From assembly GCA_028679485.1 (NCBI GenBank), contig JAJRBL010000197.1:1-5160 (forward strand): a DNA stretch of 5,160 nt, written 5' to 3'. Shown here one piece after another: positions 1 to 5,160 of this stretch. The notes under the pieces were generated by a model. That model saw nothing but the letters and a program-made list of their open reading frames with translations. It searched no databases and was not told the origin of the DNA. The translations under genes and the position numbers were made by a program. The DNA is from Methanospirillum sp. (GTDB lineage: Archaea > Halobacteriota > Methanomicrobia > Methanomicrobiales > Methanospirillaceae). The stretch's first letter is position 1, and every line of letters starts with the position of its first letter.

Positions 1-54
1 CAGGTGCTGGAGAAACTATCGCTCCTACCGGTTTCACCTGATAAAAAAGAGTGA
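1..54 (+). CDS. Possible C-terminal end of a rightward gene entering from the left edge
   Basis: Frame 1 is open from the window edge for 17 codons, reads QVLEKLSLLPVSPDKKE, and stops at TGA (52-54). A T-run follows at once (56-61), as expected at an archaeal gene end, and the leftward argF operon also ends here, so a convergent arrangement is reasonable. Seventeen residues are too few to recognise a family. The opposite strand is also open: a leftward GTG at 38-36 would begin VKPVGAIVSPAP and run off the edge, but it lacks a convincing ribosome binding site. The call is therefore weak and no function is proposed. Confidence 0.3.
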   Translation, partial: QVLEKLSLLPVSPDKKE

Positions 55-61
55 CTTTTTT
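41..61. terminator. T-rich / A-rich bidirectional terminator region between converging transcripts
   Basis: Just past the argF stop codon, the minus strand carries CTCTTTTTTAT (complement of the A-run at 43-48), and the plus strand carries CTTTTTT at 55-61. Archaeal RNA polymerase commonly terminates at oligo-T tracts without a strict hairpin, so each tract could end a transcript on its own strand. An imperfect inverted repeat (CAGGTG at 1-6 with CACCTG at 35-40, and AAAC at 13-16 with GTTT at 31-34) lies to the left, but it may simply be coding sequence. Assignment is by position and base content only. Confidence 0.4.
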
Positions 62-969
62 CAGACAAGAAGCCTGACAAGAAGGGCTTTCTGGACATGC
101 AGCCTGTTCTCGGCCTGGTCCCATACCGCACTAGCCTTGCTGTCTATGACCTCGTCGGTAATCTCCCAGTTACGGTGTGCCGGAAGACAGTGCATTGCCA
201 GGGCACCAGGTTTTGCACCGTTCATCAATGCCTGGTTGACCTGGTACGGGGCGAAGATCTTACGTCTCCGGTCTATTTCTTCCTCCTGGCCCATCGATAC
301 CCAGGTATCTGTCATCACCACGTCGGCATCAGAAACAGCCTCGCGGGGCTCGGTGACGATACGGACTTTCGCTCCTTTCTCCTGTGCCTCTCTGACGATG
401 GCGGAAGAAGGACTGAATTCAGGGGGTGATGCCACCACAACCTCCATCCCGGTCAGGATGGTACTGAATATAAGCGAGGTGCAGACGTTGTTTCCATCAC
501 CTATCCATGCGACCTTGACACCCTCGGTCCTGAAGAGCCGTTCCTCAATGGTCATGATGTCTGCCAGGATCTGGCAGGGATGTTCCCGGTCAGAAAGACC
601 ATTGATAACTGGTATATCTGCATTAGCTGCAAGTTCAAGTACTTCATCGTGACGGTTTGCCCGGATCATGATTGCAGAGACAAACCTGGACATGACCTTG
701 GCCGTATCCCGGATTGCTTCTCCACGCCCGAGTTGCATGTCTTTCGGATTCAGGAAGAGGGCATATCCCCCAAGTTCGAACATACCTGCCTCGAATGAGA
801 TCCTGGTACGGGTCGATGACTTTTCAAAGATCATCCCCAGGGTTTTATTGGCAAGTACAGGCGTATGAACTCCCAGCCGCCTCTCCTCCTTCAGGCGGCG
901 TGCACTGGCTATAAGGTTAGTGAGTTCATCGCTGGAGATATCAAGTATCGAGATAAAATCCTTCTTCAT
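61..969 (-). CDS. argF: Ornithine carbamoyltransferase (anabolic)
   Basis: This enzyme transfers the carbamoyl group of carbamoyl phosphate to L-ornithine, giving citrulline and phosphate in cytoplasmic arginine synthesis. The 302-residue length is normal for the family. The N-terminal half carries the carbamoyl-phosphate-binding KSSTRTR motif at residues 50-56 and HPCQ at 130-133. The C-terminal ornithine domain carries DTWVSMG at 221-227 and HCLPAHR at 260-266. The SMG loop and the HCLP cysteine distinguish it from aspartate carbamoyltransferase. It is the last gene of the leftward operon: its ATG overlaps the purD stop by 4 nt (ATGA), which suggests translational coupling, and GGCGATC lies just upstream as a plausible ribosome binding site. 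No key residue appears missing and the gene looks intact. The symbol argF is used for the anabolic family; I see no arcA or arcC context that would suggest a catabolic arcB role. Confidence 0.96.
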   Translation of the reverse strand: MKKDFISILDISSDELTNLIASARRLKEERRLGVHTPVLANKTLGMIFEKSSTRTRISFEAGMFELGGYALFLNPKDMQLGRGEAIRDTAKVMSRFVSAIMIRANRHDEVLELAANADIPVINGLSDREHPCQILADIMTIEERLFRTEGVKVAWIGDGNNVCTSLIFSTILTGMEVVVASPPEFSPSSAIVREAQEKGAKVRIVTEPREAVSDADVVMTDTWVSMGQEEEIDRRRKIFAPYQVNQALMNGAKPGALAMHCLPAHRNWEITDEVIDSKASAVWDQAENRLHVQKALLVRLLV

Positions 970-2252
970 CTGATCGCCTGCATATGCCGTATCCTCTTCT
1001 CAAGCAGTCCGGCAGTACCGATATCGCGACGGTGGCGTACCGGTCCGGTGACAGACGATGCTGCCTCTTCGGCAGTTTTCTCGGCTGATTCAAGCGTATC
1101 ACCGATCCCTACGTATGCGAGGGTCCGGGAACTCTGGGAAACCAGGTGGTCACCGTCCCGGAAGACACTTGCATAATAACAGAGTGCAGAAGATCCGGTT
1201 CCTTCCCTGATGGGCTGTCCTGAAACAGGATTATCCGGATATCCTTCGGGAACCAGGTACTTGCAGACCGTAGCCTTGTGTTCGAACTCTATATTCATCG
1301 TATCGAGTGACTGCGAGGTTACCGCCCTGACAATCTCCGTGAGATCTGTCTTCAGTATAGAAAGAACATTCATCGCTTCAGGATCACCGAACCTCGCATT
1401 GAATTCGATAACCATGGGGCCTCGGGCCGTGTTCATGAACTGACCGTAGAGAATCCCGAGGTACGGTGTTCCTTCCGAAGCGAGGGCAGATATGGCTTGC
1501 TTCATGATCGTAAGGGCTTTTTCATAATCTTCACCGGTAACAAAGGGGAACCGGTGATCCGGCAGGGTGTATGCACCCATGCCCCCGGTGTTCGGCCCGA
1601 TATCACCCTCATATGCCCGCTTGTGATCCTGCACCAGAGGCATGGGAACAAGATGTATTCCATCGACAAATGCCTGCAGGGTAAACTCCTCGCCTACAAG
1701 AAGTTCCTCGATAACCATGTCTCCGGAGAGGTTCCTGACATACGTGTACGCCTCTTCCCTCGTCAGATGTTCACCCATGATCCTGACCCCTTTTCCTCCG
1801 GTCAGACCTGCAGGTTTTATCGCATACTCATCCTCTGATGAACGAAGGAATTTTTCTGCCTCATGACCGGTATGAAAAATATGGTATTGGGGAAGTCCTG
1901 GAATGTTATACTTGCACATTAAACTCCTGCAGAAAGATTTGTCGGTCTCAATACGTGCTGCCATCATGGATGGCCCGACGCACCTGACACCGGATTCTGA
2001 AAGAATATCTACGATTCCGGCTTCAAGAGGCGCTTCAGGGCCGATAAAAGCATAGGAAATATTCTTTTCACGACAGAACCCGGCAACTGCATGGATATCG
2101 GTCTCCGGACAGATTAGAATTCCTTTTGCCAGTTCTGCGATTCCCGGATTTTTCCGGGTCATTACCGCGTATAACTCGGTAGTCGGACTGTGTGCAAGTG
2201 CTTTGGCAATAGCATGCTCCCTGCCTCCGCTGCCGACAACGAGGATTTTCAT
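966..2252 (-). CDS. purD: Phosphoribosylamine--glycine ligase (GAR synthetase)
   Basis: The enzyme joins 5-phosphoribosylamine and glycine with ATP to give glycinamide ribonucleotide, the second step of purine synthesis. From the chosen start the protein has 428 residues, normal for stand-alone PurD. The N-terminal domain opens with MKILVVGSGGREHA (GSGGREHA at 7-14), followed by GPEAPLEAG at 71-79. The ATP-grasp core shows KPAGLTGGKGV at 146-156, DHKRAYEGDIGPNTGGMGAY at 209-228 and the signature RFGDPE at 287-292. The start at 2252 matches the usual family N-terminus; an ATG three codons upstream (2261) is the alternative, and neither has a strong ribosome binding site (a TGATC remnant lies near the second). 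It sits 29 nt after pyrE and overlaps argF by 4 nt, so it is very likely co-transcribed with both. It is not fused to purM or purN. It appears complete and ordinary. Confidence 0.96.
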   Translation of the reverse strand: MKILVVGSGGREHAIAKALAHSPTTELYAVMTRKNPGIAELAKGILICPETDIHAVAGFCREKNISYAFIGPEAPLEAGIVDILSESGVRCVGPSMMAARIETDKSFCRSLMCKYNIPGLPQYHIFHTGHEAEKFLRSSEDEYAIKPAGLTGGKGVRIMGEHLTREEAYTYVRNLSGDMVIEELLVGEEFTLQAFVDGIHLVPMPLVQDHKRAYEGDIGPNTGGMGAYTLPDHRFPFVTGEDYEKALTIMKQAISALASEGTPYLGILYGQFMNTARGPMVIEFNARFGDPEAMNVLSILKTDLTEIVRAVTSQSLDTMNIEFEHKATVCKYLVPEGYPDNPVSGQPIREGTGSSALCYYASVFRDGDHLVSQSSRTLAYVGIGDTLESAEKTAEEAASSVTGPVRHRRDIGTAGLLEKRIRHMQAIR

Positions 2253-2281
2253 ATAGATCATATGACAGTTGAAAACAAAAA

Positions 2282-2800
2282 TCAGTCGCTTATGAGTTCC
2301 TGCATACTGATAAGCGGTATGAGCCGGATACCCATTTCTGAAAGTTTCTCTGCAGCACCTTCATTCCGATCCACGACCGTAACAACCAGGTTGACATCGC
2401 CCCCTGCATTCCTTATCTGTTCAATGCCAAAGACTGCAGAGCCGCCGGAGGTGGTTGCATCCTCGATGAGAAGTATCTTCCTGCCTTTTGTATCCCCTAT
2501 GCAGAGATCAGACAGGCCATGCCCTTTCTGCTCCTTCCTGATGATGATATAGGGTTTTTCGGAGCCCAATGAGACCGCAACGGCCAGGGGAACCCCGCCC
2601 ACAGCAACACCTGCTACCGCATCAAAGGGCAACTCCTTTCCGAGGACCTCTGTAGCAATCACCCGGAGAATGTGCGGATCGGTAATGGCCTTCTTGATGT
2701 CGATGTAGATTTTGCTTTTCCTGCCAGATGCAAGGGTGAAATCGCCAGATTTTATTGCTCCTGACGATACGAGGAGATCACGTAATGAATTGGTTACCAT
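2282..2800 (-). CDS. pyrE: Orotate phosphoribosyltransferase
   Basis: It converts orotate and PRPP to orotidine 5'-monophosphate in de novo pyrimidine synthesis. The 172-residue protein is a short archaeal-type OPRTase without a fused OMP decarboxylase. Visible motifs are the N-terminal FTLASGRKSKIYID at 21-34, the flexible catalytic loop RKEQKGHG at 88-95, and the PRPP-binding motif ILLIEDATTSGGSA at 109-122, where the ED pair and TTSGG match the type I phosphoribosyltransferase pattern. The loop lysines and the orotate-type N-terminus favour PyrE over adenine or hypoxanthine enzymes. The ATG at 2800 lies inside the last codons of carS (7-nt overlap) and is preceded by GAAGGT, a near-match ribosome binding site, so its translation is probably coupled to carS. 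UMP made from its product is the precursor of the CTP that CarS uses, a metabolic link that is my inference. Confidence 0.95.
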   Translation of the reverse strand: MVTNSLRDLLVSSGAIKSGDFTLASGRKSKIYIDIKKAITDPHILRVIATEVLGKELPFDAVAGVAVGGVPLAVAVSLGSEKPYIIIRKEQKGHGLSDLCIGDTKGRKILLIEDATTSGGSAVFGIEQIRNAGGDVNLVVTVVDRNEGAAEKLSEMGIRLIPLISMQELISD

Positions 2801-3357
2801 GGTACCTTCTTCACTCCGATCTTATAGCCGATAATATTCACCCCACGATGCAGTATGGGAGTAATGATAAGGATGGCCACGAACAGGGGGAGGGTTATCG
2901 TCGCGAACAGCCACCCGGGATCAAAGATCAGGCAGAAACAGAATGCCCCGGCAAGAAAATCATACTGATCGATGATCGGCCATTCTCCACCCCGGTCAAT
3001 GCCCTGTCTCCTTTTAAAAAAACTTTTAACCATGTCTCCGAGGAGGGAACCGGTGGCGAGCAGGAAGACGGACAGGAACGTGTGGGCGGGAAGAAAGGGG
3101 ATAAATCCAGACATTTCTGTCACGATCTCAAGCAGCCCTGCGAAGCATCCTGCCGCGACCCCCCCGGCAAATCCCCGTATGGTCTTCCCGTCACCGAGGA
3201 TACGTCTGCCGTCACGCCAGTATCTGCCCGCGTCTACCGGGGTCCCGCCTCCTACTGCAGCTGCAACTGAATTCGGGAGATATGCCGGCAACATCATCCA
3301 AATCGCAGAGATTATCAGGATTAATCCGTCTAAGAGTACAGAGGTCAAATTCAGCAT
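2794..3357 (-). CDS. carS: CDP-archaeol synthase (CTP:2,3-di-O-geranylgeranyl-sn-glycerol-1-phosphate cytidyltransferase)
   Basis: CarS activates the archaeal diether lipid precursor with CTP to make CDP-archaeol and pyrophosphate, the branch point to polar head groups. It is an integral membrane enzyme. From ATG 3357 it has 187 residues, close to known CarS proteins. Hydrophobic segments fall near residues 8-23, 62-80, 94-108, 134-146 and 150-168. Family marks are LPAYLPNSVA at 23-32, GGGTPVD at 36-42, GDGKT.RGF at 55-63, the CdsA-like catalytic stretch GD..KS..KRR at 107-117, IDQYD at 129-133, and the C-terminus GVKKVPW, which closely resembles archaeal CarS ends. Other starts are ATG 3381 and TTG 3396; none has a good ribosome binding site, so a leaderless or short-leader transcript is possible. 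It is the first gene of the leftward operon, overlaps pyrE, and faces a Tes-like radical SAM gene across 76 bases. Confidence 0.93.
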   Translation of the reverse strand: MLNLTSVLLDGLILIISAIWMMLPAYLPNSVAAAVGGGTPVDAGRYWRDGRRILGDGKTIRGFAGGVAAGCFAGLLEIVTEMSGFIPFLPAHTFLSVFLLATGSLLGDMVKSFFKRRQGIDRGGEWPIIDQYDFLAGAFCFCLIFDPGWLFATITLPLFVAILIITPILHRGVNIIGYKIGVKKVPW

Positions 3358-3433
3358 ACCTATAAGGGTACGTTTTTGCATACATATGAGACACAAGATG
3401 ATTCAGGGGAAGCAGAAAACCGCTGGTGACGAA
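3358..3433. promoter_or_regulatory. Divergent promoter region between carS and the Tes-like gene
   Basis: These 76 bases must contain the start signals of both the leftward carS operon and the rightward radical SAM gene. An AT-rich core around 3371-3390 includes the palindrome CATATG (3384-3389), read as TACATATGA rightward and TCATATGTATG leftward. Placed about 25 bases downstream, a rightward transcript would start near 3410 and a leftward one near 3360. The latter would make carS nearly leaderless, in line with its missing ribosome binding site. TATA-box assignment is by eye and provisional, and no clear BRE or operator repeat was found. Confidence 0.35.
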
Positions 3434-3436
3434 ATG
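3425..3436 (+). promoter_or_regulatory. Ribosome binding site that fixes the start of the Tes-like gene
   Basis: GGTGA at 3425-3429 complements the 16S rRNA 3' end (part of AGGAGGTGATC), with four bases before the ATG at 3434. Two in-frame ATGs lie upstream at 3386 and 3398, and the frame stays open back to 2972, but those stretches lack such a site and run antisense to carS. The same GGTGA-type element with similar spacing precedes the next gene at 4933, which supports the choice. Confidence 0.7.
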
Positions 3437-4897
3437 ATACTTCTCAAGAAGACTAAAAGTCTCTGCCCTGTCTGTAAAAAGGTGCTAGAGGCAGATATAG
3501 AAGAGAAAGAGGGGAAGGTGTACATAAGCCGGACCTGTCCCGAACATGGATATTTTTCATATCTGTACTGGGACGATGCAGACGCCTGGCGCAGGTACGA
3601 ATCATTCGGAGTCAAGGGAACTGGACTTGCAAATCCCCAGGTGATACGTGACACGAGTTCCTGCCCGTTTGACTGCGGGATCTGTAACCATCATACATCC
3701 ACTACACTCCTGGCAAATATTGATTTGACAAACCGTTGCAACCTGAACTGCGAATTTTGTTTCGCAAATGCACGGGCATGTGGTTTTATTTATGAACCCT
3801 CCCTGGATCAGGTACGTGACATGCTTACAATCCTGCGGTCAGAACTGCCTAACCCGACACCTGCCGTTCAGTTTGCCGGTGGAGAACCCACGCTGCGTGA
3901 AGATCTCATCGAAATTATCAAAATGGCAAAGGATATGGGTTTTCTTCAGGTTCAACTCGCAACCAACGGACTCATCATCGCGAATGATCCGGAGTATACC
4001 CTTCGCCTGAGAGAGGCAGGTCTTTCAACCGTATATCTTCATTTTGATGGAGTATCAAAAGAGACCAACTTCAAACTGGTACATGATCTGAGAGCAATAG
4101 AAAATCTTCGGAAAGCAAAACAGGGAGTAGTGCTTGTTCCCACGATAATAAAAGGGAAAAATGACCATGAAGTGGGAGAGATCATCAAGTTTGCCGCAAA
4201 TAACATCGATACCGTGCGGGGTATCAATTTCCAGCCGGTCTCATTCACCGGGGCAGCAGATCCTGATGCCATCTCCCGGGAGCGTATTACCATACCCGAG
4301 TTGCTTGACCGCATTGAAGATCAGACCGGGGGAGAGGTGGAGAAGGATGACTTCTACCCCGTTCCCTGTGTTGTGCCTATCAGCGACTTTATCGAGGTGT
4401 ATACGGGAAAACCACAGATTAAATTTACTGCCCATCAGCACTGCGGGGCTGCCACCTATGTATTCGTCCGCGACAAAAAGATTGTCCCGATAAACCGTAT
4501 GATCGACGTCGATTGTTTTTTCGAGTCGATGGAACGGCTCAAGAGCCAACTGGAATCCGCAGGCCCGATAAGCAGGAAGATGGTAGCACTCAGTGGTATC
4601 AAGGAGTTATACTCGTCAATCAGAAAGAGCGATGACGGGGGGAAAGAGTTGTGGAAGAGCCTGCGGAATGCCCTGGTCACCCATAACTTTGATTCGCTCA
4701 GAGAATTTCACTGGAATGCCCTTTTTATCGGAACCATGCATTTCATGGACAACTATAATTATGACGTGGATCGGGTGAACCAGTGTTGTATTCATTATGC
4801 AACTCCTGACGGAACGCTCATCCCCTTCTGTACGTACAACAGCGGACCGGTCTTCAGGGAACAGATCTGGAAGAAATACAGCAAGAATCCAGAGTAA
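3434..4897 (+). CDS. Radical SAM protein of the MJ0619 / tetraether lipid synthase (Tes) family
   Basis: This 487-residue protein resembles M. jannaschii MJ0619 (COG1964), shown to couple terminal carbons of archaeal lipid tails into macrocyclic archaeol and GDGT tetraethers; an earlier study assigned it methylation of methanopterin. The N-terminus has a rubredoxin-like CPVC (11-14) and CPEHG (35-39), then CPFDCGIC (77-84), the radical SAM triad CNLNCEFC (102-109) and GGEPT at 149-153 for SAM binding. The C-terminal part holds C312, C337, C361, C451, C452 and C466, with NQCCIHY and IPFCTYN near the end. Sixteen cysteines could serve three Fe4S4 clusters and one mononuclear iron, as in the MJ0619 structure. 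No B12 domain or membrane segment is evident. It is divergent from carS, which supports a lipid role, and is followed after 35 nt by an ATP-grasp-like gene, which recalls MJ0619-MJ0620. Family assignment is firm; Tes activity is inferred, since homologues and paralogues may differ. Confidence 0.85.
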   Translation: MILLKKTKSLCPVCKKVLEADIEEKEGKVYISRTCPEHGYFSYLYWDDADAWRRYESFGVKGTGLANPQVIRDTSSCPFDCGICNHHTSTTLLANIDLTNRCNLNCEFCFANARACGFIYEPSLDQVRDMLTILRSELPNPTPAVQFAGGEPTLREDLIEIIKMAKDMGFLQVQLATNGLIIANDPEYTLRLREAGLSTVYLHFDGVSKETNFKLVHDLRAIENLRKAKQGVVLVPTIIKGKNDHEVGEIIKFAANNIDTVRGINFQPVSFTGAADPDAISRERITIPELLDRIEDQTGGEVEKDDFYPVPCVVPISDFIEVYTGKPQIKFTAHQHCGAATYVFVRDKKIVPINRMIDVDCFFESMERLKSQLESAGPISRKMVALSGIKELYSSIRKSDDGGKELWKSLRNALVTHNFDSLREFHWNALFIGTMHFMDNYNYDVDRVNQCCIHYATPDGTLIPFCTYNSGPVFREQIWKKYSKNPE

Positions 4898-4906
4898 TTC
4901 TTTTTT
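4898..4906 (+). terminator. T-run directly after the Tes-like stop codon
   Basis: TTCTTTTTT follows the TAA without a gap. Such tracts can terminate archaeal transcription, but only 35 bases separate this gene from the next, so partial read-through or a role as an AT-rich promoter element (TTTTTTAAAG) is equally possible. No supporting hairpin was seen. Confidence 0.35.
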
Positions 4907-4921
4907 AAAGAGATATCCGGC

Positions 4922-4935
4922 GGTGATGAGGCATG
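4922..4935 (+). promoter_or_regulatory. Ribosome binding site and start of the ATP-grasp-like gene
   Basis: GGTGAT at 4922-4927 complements the 16S rRNA 3' end and is followed, after five bases, by ATG at 4933. This gives the partial gene at the right edge a well-supported start. Confidence 0.7.
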
Positions 4936-5160
4936 CTTGTAATTATTCCAAAACCTACCGATATTCCCTCTGACAATTCTACCAGGATGGTCATGGATGA
5001 ACTTGACCGGATGAAGTACCCGTACCAGATACGGTTTCTCGAGGTAACCGATCCCTTCTCGGATGACCTCTCCGGGGCAACGATCTGGGCATGTGGAATA
5101 CGTCAGAACGGACATAACTTCGAATGTCTCCAGGCTTTATCCCTGAAAAACCGGGTTATC
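4933..5160 (+). CDS. N-terminal part of a RimK-like ATP-grasp protein, possibly an MptN-type glutamate ligase (truncated by window edge)
   Basis: The first 76 codons are open to the right edge after a strong ribosome binding site. The protein begins MLVIIPKPTDIPSDNSTR and continues with a helix (RMVMDELDRMKYP), a strand and acidic turn (FLEVTDPFSDDL), then IWACGIRQNGHNFECLQALS followed by KNRVI. This layout is that of the pre-ATP-grasp domain of RimK/CofF/MptN proteins, where a strand with a conserved Arg precedes a helix and a VIN-like strand. The ATP-binding core lies outside the window, so the assignment cannot be proved here. In M. jannaschii the MJ0619 neighbour MJ0620 is MptN, the tetrahydromethanopterin:alpha-L-glutamate ligase, so that role is a reasonable guess from context. 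It probably shares a transcript with the upstream radical SAM gene, 35 nt away. Other amino-acid ligases of the same superfamily remain possible. Confidence 0.5.
   Translation, partial: MLVIIPKPTDIPSDNSTRMVMDELDRMKYPYQIRFLEVTDPFSDDLSGATIWACGIRQNGHNFECLQALSLKNRVI

Noticed and set aside
1..40. Imperfect inverted repeat CAGGTG...CACCTG as an intrinsic terminator hairpin or regulatory RNA
   Set aside because: The stem is only six perfect pairs plus four after a bulge, the loop is long, and the bases probably code for the end of a rightward gene. It is too weak to call.
137..652. Rightward 171-codon open frame over argF
   Set aside because: It is antisense to a clear ornithine carbamoyltransferase, has a low-complexity Ser/Arg-rich translation and no ribosome binding site or recognisable motif, so it is a codon-composition shadow.
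2755..3270. Rightward 171-codon open frame over the pyrE/carS junction
   Set aside because: It is antisense to two well-identified genes and its translation is rich in Gly, Lys, Glu and Pro without domain features.
2972..3433. Upstream extension of the Tes-like reading frame by 154 codons
   Set aside because: It runs antisense to carS, which is strongly supported, and its translation is rich in Pro/Ser/Arg with no family features. The GGTGA ribosome binding site at 3425 and the family N-terminus fix the start at 3434.
4795..5115. Leftward 106-codon open frame spanning the end of the Tes-like gene and the next gene
   Set aside because: It overlaps the conserved C-terminus of the radical SAM protein and the well-started ATP-grasp-like gene on the other strand, with no ribosome binding site or family match.
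1..5160. Search for CRISPR repeats, IS ends, tRNAs, toxin-antitoxin or defence genes
   Set aside because: No spaced direct repeats, terminal inverted repeats, transposase, tRNA-like cloverleaf or defence motifs were seen. The window is almost entirely housekeeping and lipid or cofactor genes.

Overview
The window looks like a chromosomal segment of a methanogenic archaeon, most plausibly of the Methanomicrobiales or a relative. This rests on the mix of genes: a CDP-archaeol synthase (CarS), which is archaea-specific; a radical SAM protein of the MJ0619/tetraether lipid synthase type; and the start of a RimK-like ATP-grasp ligase next to it. Archaeal GGTGA-type ribosome binding sites and T-rich gene ends fit this. 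Base composition is roughly even. I cannot fix the genus from sequence alone.

Layout. Bases 1-60 hold what may be the last codons of a rightward gene entering from the left edge, with T-rich and A-rich stretches that could terminate converging transcripts. Bases 61-3357 are a tight leftward operon, transcribed in the order carS, pyrE, purD, argF. Its junctions are a 7-nt overlap, a 29-nt gap and a 4-nt ATGA overlap. Bases 3358-3433 form a short divergent promoter region. Bases 3434-4897 encode rightward the radical SAM protein. After 35 nt containing a T-run and a clear ribosome binding site, an ATP-grasp-like gene begins at 4933 and runs off the right edge. There is no intergenic stretch over 300 bases.

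How the genes relate. The leftward operon combines a membrane lipid step (CTP-dependent activation of the archaeal diether) with orotate phosphoribosyltransferase (pyrimidine synthesis, upstream of CTP), glycinamide ribonucleotide synthetase (purine synthesis) and ornithine carbamoyltransferase (arginine synthesis). PyrE and PurD share phosphoribosyl chemistry, and ArgF draws on the same carbamoyl phosphate pool as pyrimidine synthesis. Facing away from carS is a homologue of the enzyme that joins the tails of mature archaeal lipids into tetraethers, so an early and a late step of membrane lipid synthesis share one short promoter region. The downstream ATP-grasp gene recalls the M. jannaschii neighbours MJ0619 and MJ0620 (MptN, a pterin cofactor glutamate ligase), which leaves some ambiguity about the radical SAM protein's substrate.

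No mobile element, CRISPR array, tRNA, rRNA or defence-like cassette was seen. The region worth attention is the carS / Tes-like / ATP-grasp junction.
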